A stretch of 64,000 bases of DNA, taken from the NCBI GenBank assembly GCA_031835245.1, contig JAVKOQ010000056.1, positions 124,001-188,000 of the forward strand. The letters run 5' to 3'. Under the pieces are notes generated by a model, which worked only from the letters and a program-made list of their open reading frames with translations, was not told the DNA's origin and did no database searches. Each line of letters opens with the position of its first letter. Position 1 is the stretch's first letter. This document shows, in pieces, positions 33,377 through 43,545 of the stretch. This DNA comes from Balamuthia mandrillaris (taxonomy: Eukaryota; Discosea; Longamoebia; Balamuthiidae). The translations under genes were made by a program, and so were the position numbers.

Positions 33377-35644
33377 ATGCAGCAACAGCAGCAAGTAGGA
33401 AGCTGTTCGCTATGCGGCTGCTCTAACTTTGCGCAGAACCCATGGCTCAAGTCACACCGTTGCAGCAACTGCCAGCATGAGCATGACTCTCCTTCCTTCC
33501 TGCCGCCCGCCGCAGACGGAAGAAACACGCCGCTCGCTACGACTACCACTGCCGCTGCTGCTGCTGCTACGAACAGAGGAGGCCGGCTGGGGCCCGTCGC
33601 TGCTGCCACAGCAAGAGGAGGCGGTCGTGGAGCAGCCGGAGGAAGGCCCTCCTTTCGGGCAGTTGGAGGGGGCATCACCTCCACACAAACACATCCCTCC
33701 TCCCCATCAGACAAGAGTGATAACGGCAGACACTGTGAGAGTGACCCCCACCCGTTGGGAGCACCTACAGGAGCAGAAGGAAGCCAGACCCTTCTATCTG
33801 CCTGTGCTGCTTCTGGCGGCATTGGAGGAAACCACAGACCTTTGCCTCCTCCTCCTGCCTCTTTTGTAGCCCCACAAGTTTCAGCCTTTTGCTCGCCCAC
33901 TGCCGCTACCAGCAGCACCAATGGTAGCGATCAGGCTCCTTTCCTCACTACCACCGCCATAAGCAGCAGCGATCTCCAAACACACCATTCACACCAACAA
34001 CAACACCAACATCACCAACAGCAGCTGGACGAAGAGATGGAGGAGGAAGAAAGCGCAGAAGGATTAGAGGCTACCGCTCATACACACGAAAAACAGGTCC
34101 ACTCACGTGTGCCTGAGCAACAAACTCCGCAAGATGAGAGGACACTTCCACAAATGCCTCGTAAGACCCACCGGGACCACCTTGCAACTGAATTGGTAGA
34201 TAGCGAACGAATCTATGTCAAAAATTTGGCTTTGCTTATTAGGGTTTGTCGTCCCTTTCTTCTCACGATACTTCCCCCTCTCTCTCTCCTCTCTCTTCTC
34301 CCTCCTCCCTCCCTCCCCTCCCTCCCTCCCTCCCTCCTCCCTCCCTCCTCCCTCCCTCCCTCCTCCCTCCCTCCTCCCCCTCCCTCCCTCCTCCCTCCCT
34401 CCCTCCCTCCCTCCTCCCTCCCTCCTCCTCCCCTCCTCCCTCCCTCCTCCCTCCCTCCCTCCCTCCCTCCTCCCTCCCTCCCTCCTCCCTCCCTCCCTCC
34501 TCCCTCCCCTCCCTCCCTCCCTCCCTCCCTCCTCCCTCCCTCCCTCCTCCTCCCTCCTCCCTCCCTCCCTCCTCCCCTCCCCCTCCCTCCCTCCTCCCTC
34601 CCTCCTCCCTCCCAAGCATGCGATTAATTTTGGCCGATACAGACTTTTCTGAAGCCGCTCAGAGCAGGCAAGCACCGACTCGATATGTCAACGGTATTAG
34701 AGCCGACATTCGGCTTGCTGGGAGAAGTTGGTTCCTTGGGTCTCGATATTAGCACAGGAGGTCGTGGTTTACAGCAAGGAGAAGGTGGAGAACAATCTCC
34801 ACAACAAGACGTACGTAATGACGAGCATCATCACCGAGCAAGTTCTACCAGTATGGAAGAGAGAATCGAGAGTGCCAATCCAATGACCGCTACAGCCTCA
34901 ACAAACGCGGAATTATCTCACAGTATGCTGATGAGGACCCGTTCCTTCACCACCAGTTTCTTCGGGAAGAAAGAAGGCGAGCCTCTCCTTAGTGAGGAAC
35001 AGATAACCATCTTGTGCAGCAACATAGAAGAGATCTATGGCCTGAACAAGATTTTGTTGAAAGACTTGGAGAATAGAATGGAGAGCTGGGATCGAAACAA
35101 TACTCTTATTGGCGATATCTTCTTGGAGCTGGTACGCCTGCTTGCTTCCTGTTACTACTGAGAGCTGTGCTTCAATGAGGTGACACTGATAATATTATGC
35201 TATTGCCTTATAGACTCCCTATTTAAAGAATTATGTGGTCTATGCTCGCATGAATGAGGGCGCGCAGACCCTTCTGCTAGAGCTAGAGAATAATTCAAGC
35301 TTTGTTGAGTTCTTACACAGCTGGGAACGTCTTTCGATAATTCGCCCTGGCAATCTTCGTTCTTTCCTCATCCTTCCTATTCAAAGGATTCCTCGCTATG
35401 AGCTGTTCTTAAAAGACTTGGTCAAACATACCCAAGAAGACCACCCAGATTATTATAATCTGTGCCAAGCCTTGCAAAAAGTTAAGGGAGTCAATCACAT
35501 CATTAACGATAATATTAGACAAGCAAAGAACCGGCTCAAGATTGTAGAGTTGCAGCACAGCCTTGTTAAAAAAGCATGGCAGAAAACGGCTATCCCCCAA
35601 GTCCGTAGCTCTATGTGTTGCATTTTTTTCGCCCACTCTTTTTG

Positions 35645-35679
<35 letters not shown>

Positions 35680-36849
35680 ATGTTTTCTTATTCCCTGCAA
35701 TTTTAGTTGGTGGCTGCACACAGGACATTTGTAAAAGAGGGCACGTTGACCAAGGTGTGCAGAAGTACACATGAACAACGATCGTTTGTATTACTGAATG
35801 ACATGCTTATTTATATGGCGGAAACTGCAGTCTCCAAGTATACCCACCAGAAGCGGTACCAGTTCCACGCAATGCTTTCACTTGAAACCCTTCGTGTAGA
35901 TGATTTGCCTGATAGAGGTAATTCTATTTACTCTTCTGCTTATAATCTGCATTTCTTGTATAACTCAATTTCGCCATCACCACCTCACGATTGCCCAACA
36001 ACAAATGCAGCAACGGCATCAAGGGACGTGAAGAACGCATTCAAAATTGTTCACCCAAAAAAGTCATTTGTTGTGTATGCCGACACAAAACAGGACAAGG
36101 AACAGTGGTTATCTGCCCTGCGAGATACCATTGCAGAATGGAGAGAAAAGAAAAGCACACTAGCTTCCAGCGATGAGGCCGCCAACGATCCATCTGCACT
36201 GGTAGAAGCCCCCGTCTGGATCCCTGACGAAGAAACCAACAACTGCATGCTTTGCACCATAGAGTTCACCTTAACAAAACGTCGGCACCACTGCCGGTCC
36301 TGTGGCAAAATCATTTGTGGAGAATGTTCCAGGCAGCGAGTCCTCCTTCGCAATGTCAGCGCTACTCCTGTGCGTGCATGCAATGCTTGTGCTGCTCGAC
36401 TCCTCCCAAGCGACGGGAATAACAACAACAAAGATAACTCTCATCCAAAATCTCGCCCTATTTTGGCGAACAACCGTGCCACTAGTCAGCTTCCTCCGCG
36501 GCCAGCCATTACTCTCCTTGCACCGTCATCACTTCCTCCCTCCACTCCTACCAGCATCCCTATTGCTCACCACTCACCAACTATGTTCGCACTGCCGCCT
36601 TTACCGCCTTCTTCTTCTCACCATTCCAACCAAACCTCCCCCTTTTCTGTTCAGAGTCCCACCCCAGAACGCCAACCTTTGAGTGGCGCGCCTCATCGCC
36701 CTCCCTTGCCCCTTGCCTACAATCACAACCCTTCCGCTCTGTCCCCTTCGTTTCCCTCTAATACTGCCCACCACTGCTCTCCTTCTGCGCCATCTTGTTC
36801 GGGTTACGGCAACACTGATGACGGTTATGGCGATGGTACTGATGGATAA
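33377..36849 (+). CDS. DH-PH-FYVE Rho guanine nucleotide exchange factor
   Basis: 930 residues from five exons: 33377-34243, 34643-35131, 35214-35600, 35707-35917, 36011-36849. The N-terminus has a small Cys/His cluster ([20 protein letters not shown]) that may bind zinc, then Ser/Thr/Ala-rich sequence. The DH domain starts [20 protein letters not shown] and continues [10 protein letters not shown] after a 399-nt intron; a ~100-residue insert separates it from the rest of the DH ([20 protein letters not shown]). A PH domain ([13 protein letters not shown]) and a FYVE finger follow ([37 protein letters not shown]). The WxxD and RRHHCRxCG motifs are those that bind PI3P, so it should sit on endosomes, as FGD-family GEFs can. 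The tail is Pro/Ser-rich. Confidence 0.88.
34290..34617. repeat. (CCTCCCT)n-type tract filling an intron
   Basis: About 330 bp of CCTCCCTCCCTCC units inside the 399-nt intron 34244-34642 of the FYVE RhoGEF. It is a strongly polypyrimidine plus strand and G-rich minus strand. Open frames through it on both strands are repeat artefacts. Confidence 0.95.
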
Positions 36850-36976
36850 AGATGGCACTTGGTGGACATCCAGAGGGATCAGACAGCCATGGCACATCCT
36901 ACACCACTATCGATCATTACCCTTCTAACTGAATGTGGCAATGCTACTATAATGATAACTATCTTATCATTGCCGT

Positions 36977-37001
36977 CTCTCTGTCTCTCTCTGTCTCTCT
37001 G

Positions 37002-37045
<44 letters not shown>
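36977..37045. repeat. (TC)n microsatellite in convergent spacer
   Basis: CT dinucleotide run between the FYVE RhoGEF stop (36849) and the SAP18 stop (37263), which converge. No gene seen in the 413-bp spacer. Confidence 0.85.
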
Positions 37046-37050
<5 letters not shown>

Positions 37051-37262
37051 GTGAGCAAGGACATAGAGTGCCCCCTGGCAATGTGATTGTTTGTGACAAG
37101 CGCCACAGTTCCTTAAAGACCTGTGGACAATGTGGTACCATCAATGCATCGATTTGTTTCTCCCCTCCTGCGGTGGGACCTGTCCCACATATGGATGCAG
37201 GGCTTGCAAGCTTAGCTAGGATTGTTGAGTTTTGGGAAAAAGTTCGATAGGCGCAAATGAAG

Positions 37263-37939
37263 CTATCTACCAAGACCTAAGGCGGGGCCAAGAAGGATGG
37301 CAACGTCCAAGTAGTCGCCTGTCACAAAGTGCACATCGTCCAGGGTCTTCTTATCATCCTCTCCACGGCGGTAGGGCTGAGTGATGCCAAGGTGCTTGCT
37401 AACATAGCGGCCCCGCGTGTTCGGATAGATCAGCGAGAATGACAAACGGGCGTCTCTCCTCCTTGCCATTGGGTTTACTTCCTTGATTAGGTCTGACAAC
37501 TCTCTCAGTGTTGCATCTCTCCTTTGGAAGAAATAACCAATGGTCAGTACTGGGGGCAACGCAACGCAATGCAAAGAATGGCAGAGACAAAGTAAGTGAA
37601 CAACAACAAGAAAATAGCCCCACCAAGTGTAAATCTGAACCTCGTCTTCAGGCTCCCGTCCTGCCTCTTGAAACTCCTCTGGTCTATTTAGAAGCAAATT
37701 GAGCTAGATGTAAAGGGAAGGAGTCCTGCGACAGGAATAGGTGCCTACCTGTGATGGGAATCTAGCTTTGTGAACACCCGAAGCAACAAGGGGCAGACCT
37801 GTTTAAGGAAGACAGGGTCAAACCTCCATGAAAAGAACCATAGGAGAGAAGGGCAAGGAGGGAAATATACCTTTTCTCTGTCAATGGGAGGGTTCTGTCT
37901 TCGAGGGGCGTTACTGACTACCACAGAAGAAGTTGCCAT
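37263..37939 (-). CDS. SAP18: SAP18, Sin3-associated / ASAP-complex subunit
   Basis: 145 residues (the animal protein is about 150) from four exons: 37939-37871, 37798-37749, 37683-37624, 37521-37263. Family landmarks are clear: PPIDREK followed by VCPLLLRVFTKLDSHH, the segment EDEVQIYTW, DATLRELSDLIKEVNP, FSLIYPNTRGRYVSKHLG and FVTGDYLDVAILL. It has a ubiquitin-like fold and acts in Sin3-HDAC repression and, with RNPS1 and Acinus, in splicing-linked complexes in the nucleus. The start is the only ATG before PPIDREK. It converges on the FYVE RhoGEF. Confidence 0.93.
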
Positions 37940-38042
37940 CGTGAGGTGTTTCCTTGTAGTTAACCCTCCTCCTCGCTTCTCTTTTTTCTTCTTCTCCGTT
38001 TATTTATTTTTGTTTGTTTGTGGGAGTGGCAAAGAATGTAAG

Positions 38043-38151
38043 ACTGCAAGGTAGACAAAACTTAGATACCACGTCACGCTATTCCGCTTTGTCTCAGCGG
38101 GAGCAAAGTACATGACTCCTCAATACTTATGTCCACCCTGCGGCGCTACAG
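38043..38151. repeat. Second copy of the 113-bp palindromic-end unit
   Basis: Aligns with 7766-7878 over about 105 bp, with GCTTTGTCTCAGCGGG and CTCCTCAATACTTATGTCCA as the best blocks and CCTGCGGCGCTACAG at the right end. It lies about 100 bp upstream of the SAP18 start and 210 bp from the 3' end of the piggyBac ORF. Confidence 0.5.
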
Positions 38152-38364
38152 TGCAAAGAACGGCCATATCGCTTTGACGTCAGATCTGATCGATGATGTA
38201 AAAAAATTTCTTGCACACGTCACCGTCGGGCAGCCTTACCAAAAAAAGGAGGGCCTGGATGATGATGTCATGACCCGTGTGAAGACTCCCCAAACACAGG
38301 ACAAAAAAGATTTAAAGAGAAAAAAAGGGGGAAAGATTGAAGGGATTATGGCAAGGGAGTGTAT

Positions 38365-40026
38365 TTATTTTTGAGAGGGACCGTGATGGTAGAGCGCAAA
38401 GCAATTCTTTCGTTCTGTATGCAAATACACCGGGGTTTCAGGAGTGGAGCATGCAACGCAGATTGTTTGGCAGTTGCCTTTTCGTGTGTGTTGGCTGGTG
38501 CGCTGAGCCACTTCTTTGCAACAGAGGCATGTTCCGCGTTTCCCTATCCTCTCTGGAAAGTGGATCCCTCCACCTGCTTGATGGTTGGTATCACTTCTTT
38601 TCCTCTTTTTCCTCTTTGTGCCTCCTGCTTTTTCCAGCAAGGCATGCGCAAGCTGGCAAAGAAACTCCTTGCGTGTTTTTGCTGCTTTCTCATTATTTTT
38701 GTTGGTCATTTTGTAGATGACGTAGGCATTGGCGAGTGCAAGAGAAAGCAAGGTGTGGAGTTGGGCTCTTGTATGCTTGGGAGTGCAATGTTTGAAGGAA
38801 TAACGTAAGCGAGCTGCGTTTGCACGGTCCACAAAGTTGAGTGTGCTTCGGTAGAAGTGCACTACTTGAGGTATGTTGTTTGTGTCTTGTCTTGGTTCAT
38901 GAAACATGTTTGTGAAGAGATTAAGGACCTTCTTATCTCGCCAACAGAGGGCCATTAGCTTGTGAGAAGAAGAGCGCCATACCATTGAGCCCCGAGTTGC
39001 AGCAAGCAATCCATGCAGTTGTGAAAAAGGTTTATCTGCCTTACAGCTCATAACAAAGTACACCTTCTTCTTTCTCAGTGCTCTTGCTGTTGAGAGTCTG
39101 CCATAATAGGAGTCCATGCTAACTGTGTATCCTTTTCCTTTATCAGGAAGCGCCTCAATGAAGTCTGTAACAATCTGTTTTGTCGCTGGCTGGTATCCTT
39201 GATAAGTCCAAAAGTCATAAACATACGTTGTTTGATCTGCAAGAAGGTACAGTTTGATCCCATTTGGGTGGGGCTTTCCTTTCACGAAGACTCGAACTCC
39301 TTTCTTTCTTCCTTTCCGTGGACTCATTCCTTCATCAATACACACATACTTGTAGGGCGTCCAATGCTTTTTGAAGTTCTTTCGCAGTTTTTCTTCCACA
39401 CTTTCGACATTACAGTGCAACCACTTGTGGATTCTCTTCCACCTTTTTCTTCCTATTGCCTCTTTGACAAACTGTGAGCCCAGGATGGAGCATTTCTTCC
39501 AATAGTCCTCAATCGCTGGCTTTGGGCTGATGCTCATCACAATTAACACAGCCAAATAGGCGTAGAGGTCTTCTTTGGTGAGCAAAAAAGGTTCTTCTTC
39601 ACCACCACCATTTTTTTGTTGAAAGTAGGCTATTGTATCACTAACTAAATGGTCAAATAGTTTGCTAGTGAAAAAAAGAAAAAAAGATGCAATGATTGAC
39701 AATGGTGAATCCCCAAAGTTTTTTGGGCCTGGTTCTTGTGTGAAGGGAAAGTAACGGAAGTGGAGCTTTTTTCCTTCATCCCACACCATTTCCTTTTTTT
39801 TTCGAGGAGCTTTTTCTGTTTGACGTGTGTGTTGTGTGCGTTGTGTTCGGCGCGTGCGTTGTGTTTGGCGTGTGCGTTGTGTTTGGTGCGTGCGTTGTGT
39901 TTGGTGCGTGCGTTGTGTTTGGTGCGTGCGTTGTGTTTGGTGCGTGCGTTGTGTTTGACGTCTTGTGTGAAAAAAATAAACTCCAAAAAAAATTCTTTTT
40001 TTTGTGTGAAAAAAACCTCCACTCAA
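38365..40026 (-). CDS. piggyBac-family transposase, intact ORF
   Basis: 553 codons without interruption. The piggyBac (DDE_Tnp_1_7) core shows the three catalytic Asp positions: YVCIDEGMSPRKGR, YTVSMDSYYGRLST and STLNFVDRANAARL. The C-terminus has a Cys-rich finger (GTCLCCKEV to TICVACSTPE) as in active members. The N-terminal ~60 residues are a TQRTHQ tandem repeat; translation may instead begin at MVWDEGKKLHFRYF. I could not identify matching TIRs or TTAA target duplications, so either the ends are degraded or the gene has been domesticated. It sits between SAP18 and the OTU gene. Confidence 0.88.
   Translation of the reverse strand: MSGGFFHTKKRIFFGVYFFHTRRQTQRTHQTQRTHQTQRTHQTQRTHQTQRTRQTQRTRRTQRTQHTRQTEKAPRKKKEMVWDEGKKLHFRYFPFTQEPGPKNFGDSPLSIIASFFLFFTSKLFDHLVSDTIAYFQQKNGGGEEEPFLLTKEDLYAYLAVLIVMSISPKPAIEDYWKKCSILGSQFVKEAIGRKRWKRIHKWLHCNVESVEEKLRKNFKKHWTPYKYVCIDEGMSPRKGRKKGVRVFVKGKPHPNGIKLYLLADQTTYVYDFWTYQGYQPATKQIVTDFIEALPDKGKGYTVSMDSYYGRLSTARALRKKKVYFVMSCKADKPFSQLHGLLAATRGSMVWRSSSHKLMALCWRDKKVLNLFTNMFHEPRQDTNNIPQVVHFYRSTLNFVDRANAARLRYSFKHCTPKHTRAQLHTLLSLALANAYVIYKMTNKNNEKAAKTRKEFLCQLAHALLEKAGGTKRKKRKRSDTNHQAGGGIHFPERIGKRGTCLCCKEVAQRTSQHTRKGNCQTICVACSTPETPVYLHTERKNCFALYHHGPSQK
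39826..39962 (-). repeat. 18-bp tandem repeat coding for TQRTHQ
   Basis: About seven units of an 18-bp repeat, seen on the plus strand as GTGCGTTGTGTTTG(G/A) steps, at the 5' end of the piggyBac ORF. Because the unit is a multiple of three, copy number can vary without breaking the frame. Confidence 0.85.
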
Positions 40027-40187
40027 AAAACCGGAAAAACGCCAACGGATGTTTCATTATTTTTGTGGTCCCATTCATGGATAATATATAATGGAGGCGG
40101 CCACTGACAAATCACGACATTAGTCTTTTGGGCCAAAGTTAACTACAAAGAAAGGGAAGGAAAACAGCAACAACAACCACTTTGGTT

Positions 40188-41768
40188 TTAGCTGCAATTG
40201 AAGAGGGAAAGTTTGGGGTGGGAGCTTTGGAGGGAGTTGGGAGGCAGAGCCAGGCTGCAAGCATGCAATTGCAACGACTTGAGCCAGTAAGGCAGGCCTT
40301 CGGGCGGGGCAAGCACCTCACATGCTTCTTTGTCCAGAGAAAGATTCCACAAATGGAGGTCGGTGATCTTCACATCATGCCGCTTGTAGAGAGTTTCCAA
40401 TGCGGAGAGCAGATTGGAAAGGGAGCGGGCGCTTGCTCGTCCTCCCTTAGCAACAAGGTTGGCACCTCCGTCAGGTTCGGCTGCTCTCCGCAGGAACGCC
40501 ACCCACTCTGCCTCGCCAGTTGAGTCTTGTGAGAGCATTTTCTCCGCTGTTGGCCTCTCGCCTTGTTTTGTGTTGTTTATGTCGCCTTGCGGGGTGGCAG
40601 GTGATTCAGATTTGCCCTTCTCCTCTCCCATACGGGGTGAATGCCGTTGAGGGGCATTGAAAATTTCGGAGGAAGAAGGACAAGAGGATTCCAAGGAGAA
40701 GGATGGTGGACAACACGCCAACGCCCGCTCAGTCAGTTGGGAAAGAGGACCAGAGCCTCGCACCAGCAACTCTCGTTCAGGTCCAAAGGCTAAAGCGTCT
40801 GCCAGTAACGTGCTGAGTACCTCTCCATCAATGTGCCATTCTGGTAGTTTGGCCAGCTTCTCCAAGTACGGTTTCCCCAGCTCGTCGAGCAGGGCTTTGA
40901 ACCTACTTATCAAGGTCAATTGCTTACTGACACGTTCATTTAGCTCCACCTCAATTGCCTGCTTAATCTCTCTGCTTTCTCGATTCGAAAGGCGGGAGTA
41001 AATTTCCTGTACAAGGTTGCCTTTTACCGTCGAATTATTAGTATGAAGTAACCACTCAGAGCAGAAAGACAACAAAGCAACGACACATGAAAAAAACATA
41101 CCATTCGTCTCGAGTTTAAAGTAAAAGCTAACGAGTGAGAAGGAGGGTATCATATCTAGAGCGCCATCTAAATACAAGGAAACACGCTGGGATAGTTGAT
41201 CAAAGGTATCAATAAGATTTGCAGGGGCATCTTTATCGGAGGGAAGAGACAGAGCTTCGTAGTGGCCTGGAGTGGGTGTGAAGTAAAGAAGGATAGGTAA
41301 ACCCCTTTGGGAAGATCTCTGCTGCTTGTCGCCATTCCCCTCAGAGGCAAACTGACTGCCAATGATTAAGTCACGGCCTGGGGCGAGGGTACGATTGTAG
41401 GTAAGTCGCAAGCTCAGGTCGTCAAAGGCTACCACCTGAATGGGCCGTTCCAATAGGTTAGACAGCTTTTGAACTTGGATGTGATCAGCCCAGACGCCGG
41501 CCTTTGCCATCGTGATGGAGTCATTTACGTCTTGAATGACGAAACCCTGGTACGGGTATTCTTCCGCCATCCCATTCTTCTTCAGTTTTTGCTCGGTGCC
41601 GGTATTGATTTTCTTTCGCAGTTTCAGGCTGAGAACGTCCTCCCAGTCTCGTGGAATCTCGGGATACATAAACTTTATCACTGCTCGAAAGAAGCAATTG
41701 CCATCTCCTTCCACCGAAAGGATTTTGTGTACCGTCTGCTCTGCAATTAAGCTGCGGAAGGTATCCAT
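40188..41768 (-). CDS. OTU-domain cysteine protease (deubiquitinase) with short LRR-like tail
   Basis: 499 residues if the 81-nt intron 41021-41101 is removed (exons 41768-41102 and 41020-40188); the frame also stays open without splicing. The OTU core begins KILSVEGDGNCFFRAVIKF, with the D-G-N-C catalytic cysteine motif, and ends with the histidine in PTPGHYEALSL. It should hydrolyse ubiquitin or a ubiquitin-like bond. The middle is helical. The C-terminus (KITDLHLWNLSLDKEACEVL, LKSLQLHACSL) looks like the start of a leucine-rich repeat array that stops after about one and a half repeats, just before the piggyBac gene. The start is the first ATG, 11 codons before the conserved block. Confidence 0.83.
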   Translation of the reverse strand: MDTFRSLIAEQTVHKILSVEGDGNCFFRAVIKFMYPEIPRDWEDVLSLKLRKKINTGTEQKLKKNGMAEEYPYQGFVIQDVNDSITMAKAGVWADHIQVQKLSNLLERPIQVVAFDDLSLRLTYNRTLAPGRDLIIGSQFASEGNGDKQQRSSQRGLPILLYFTPTPGHYEALSLPSDKDAPANLIDTFDQLSQRVSLYLDGALDMIPSFSLVSFYFKLETNGMFFSCVVALLSFCSEWLLHTNNSTVKGNLVQEIYSRLSNRESREIKQAIEVELNERVSKQLTLISRFKALLDELGKPYLEKLAKLPEWHIDGEVLSTLLADALAFGPERELLVRGSGPLSQLTERALACCPPSFSLESSCPSSSEIFNAPQRHSPRMGEEKGKSESPATPQGDINNTKQGERPTAEKMLSQDSTGEAEWVAFLRRAAEPDGGANLVAKGGRASARSLSNLLSALETLYKRHDVKITDLHLWNLSLDKEACEVLAPPEGLPYWLKSLQLHACSLALPPNSLQSSHPKLSLFNCS

Positions 41769-41835
41769 TACCTTCTTTCAAGTGTTAAAATAAATGAGGT
41801 TCTGCAAATATAAATGCGTACATAACCCCTCTCAC

Positions 41836-41836
41836 T

Positions 41837-41874
<38 letters not shown>

Positions 41875-41898
41875 TCTCTCTTCTCTCTTCTCTTCTCT
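41836..41898. repeat. (TC)n and TCTCTTC repeat in convergent/tail spacer
   Basis: CT run followed by TCTCTTCTCTC units between the OTU start codon (41768) and the stop of the next minus-strand gene (41899). Confidence 0.85.
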
Positions 41899-43000
41899 CT
41901 ATCCCTCTCTTGAAGGAGGACGTACAAACTCAATGGGAGTTATAAAGCCAACCAACAGCTTCTTTTCTGGAGGGGATGCAAGAAAGGGGTAGAGGTCTGC
42001 CTCGATTTCAGGTAGTTTGGCAGGCACTTGTTTGCTCAGGCGCACCTCTGGATTGTTAAACAATATTATCGCCGCCAGTTGCAGCTTTCTTTGTTGGAAG
42101 CGAAGTTCTTCCTTGCAGAAACGTTTCTTCGTCTCTTCATCTTTCAGCCTATTTTGTTGTAAAGTGAGAAACCAACATTATAACATAGTCCCACTTAGCA
42201 AACAAACCGTTTCTCGATGTTGCGAAGGGCATAGAAGCAGTTACGCAAAGCAGGCCAGTTGGGTAGCGTTGAGGATGTAAGTTCCTTCTTGGTGGTACCT
42301 CTTGTGTGCTCAAACAGAATGAGAGAAAGAGGCTGGTCCATCCAAGATAAAAAACATGCGGGTCAGCGCTTTCGAAGGCAGGAGAAAAAGAAAGGTCAAG
42401 GCAAAGACAAGGACAAACCAAACACTGGTGAGAATGCAGAAACTTGAGCAACAGAACAAACTCGGCCAAGGAGGCAAGCTCCTGAAGCCATGTTTCGTGT
42501 GTGGGATGCAGGGCGGCTACGGCTTCCTCGGTTGCTCTGGTGGCGAGAGTTATCAAGCCTTCCTTCAGCTTAGCAGAGGGGCCTTGTCGCGCTTGCTTGC
42601 TGTAGAACTGAAAGAGGGCAAACGGCTCCGGCAACAGCTCTTGGCTGAGAGACTTTTGCAGGTAGACGTCCTCCACGAACAGGAAGGTGAGGAGGCTCTC
42701 ACGTAGCTTATGGCAGGCCGTCTGCAGCTGATCACGCAGCTCCAGCAGACGCGTGTGGGCTGCCTCGAATTCTGCCGTGCGCTTGTGGCTTAGGGCTTGA
42801 AGGGCGTCTTTTTGGGCGGCACCTTGGCAGGAGCTGCGGCATTTGCTGTTCTCCTCCACGTAGCGGCAGCTCTCTTGGTAGAGCCAACCCCTGGCTGAGA
42901 CTGCTGGTCTGCCTTTGTCCTCCCACAGGGCTTGAAGCCTCTTCCACTCCTCGTTGCAGGACTGCCACAAGGGAACCTCCTCCGTTGCTTCTCCTTCCAT
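41899..43000 (-). CDS. Helical/coiled-coil protein of unknown function
   Basis: I do not recognise this family. The start is ATG 43000 (MEGEATEEVPLWQSCNEEW). Exon 1 runs to about 42450, a second exon (about 42298-42207) encodes TLPNWPALRNCFYALRNIEK and a last exon (about 42147-41899) encodes LKDEETKKRFCKEELRFQQR to the stop after FVRPPSREG. The exact donor of exon 1 is uncertain. The protein is Gln/Leu/Glu-rich and mostly helical, around 300 residues, with no signal peptide or membrane segment. The C-terminal block (PAKLPEIEADLYPFLASPPE) looks globular. It is on the same strand as the OTU gene and the sirtuin. Confidence 0.6.
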
Positions 43001-43545
43001 CTTCCCTGAAATTCTTTCGTCTGTTTGATTCTTCTTCTTCTGTTGGCCGTTGTGGCTATTCTTTTTTTTTTCTTTTGTTTGGGTGTGGGGTTGGTTGTTT
43101 GAATGGAAGGGCGTGCTACTACTACTTGCACAACTTCTTCTTCTTGTTTGGACTTGCCGGCCAGCCAGCAGGGAAGCAGGGCAGCAGGGAGGCAACAGAA
43201 AGAAAAGAAATAAGAAAAATAAAAGAAATTTGTTGGCATGCTCCGCTTTAGGGGGGAGGGGAGGGAGCCCAACGAAAAAGGGGTGGGCATGGCGCGTTTT
43301 GTTCTGGCCGTTAACGACGATCGAGGTGATCTAACCAACCATCAATCATAGTTTTCTTACTTTCTAAGGACATCTGCCACGTCAGGCAAGCGGAAGAGAG
43401 GAGGTGCAAAAGGCCTGCTTTGGCTACGGAGCTCAAAGGAGCGCTCGCCAGCACCTTGTTCATGTGGCTACTAATCAATGGGACAACGAAAATAGAGCCA
43501 GCTGCACTATAGTTACTTATATACAAGGCCAAGTGTTTTTGTTTT
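43001..43545. other. Spacer between unknown gene and sirtuin
   Basis: 545 bp with no supported gene. It should hold the promoter of the unknown minus-strand gene. Plus-strand frames here are antisense noise. Confidence 0.55.

Noticed and set aside
34103-34752. Long Pro/Leu/Ser and Gly/Arg/Glu open frames on both strands
   Set aside because: They are translations of the CCTCCCT intron repeat.
37960-40142. TTAA-flanked piggyBac boundaries at 37963 and 40138
   Set aside because: The sequences inside the two TTAA sites do not match as inverted repeats.
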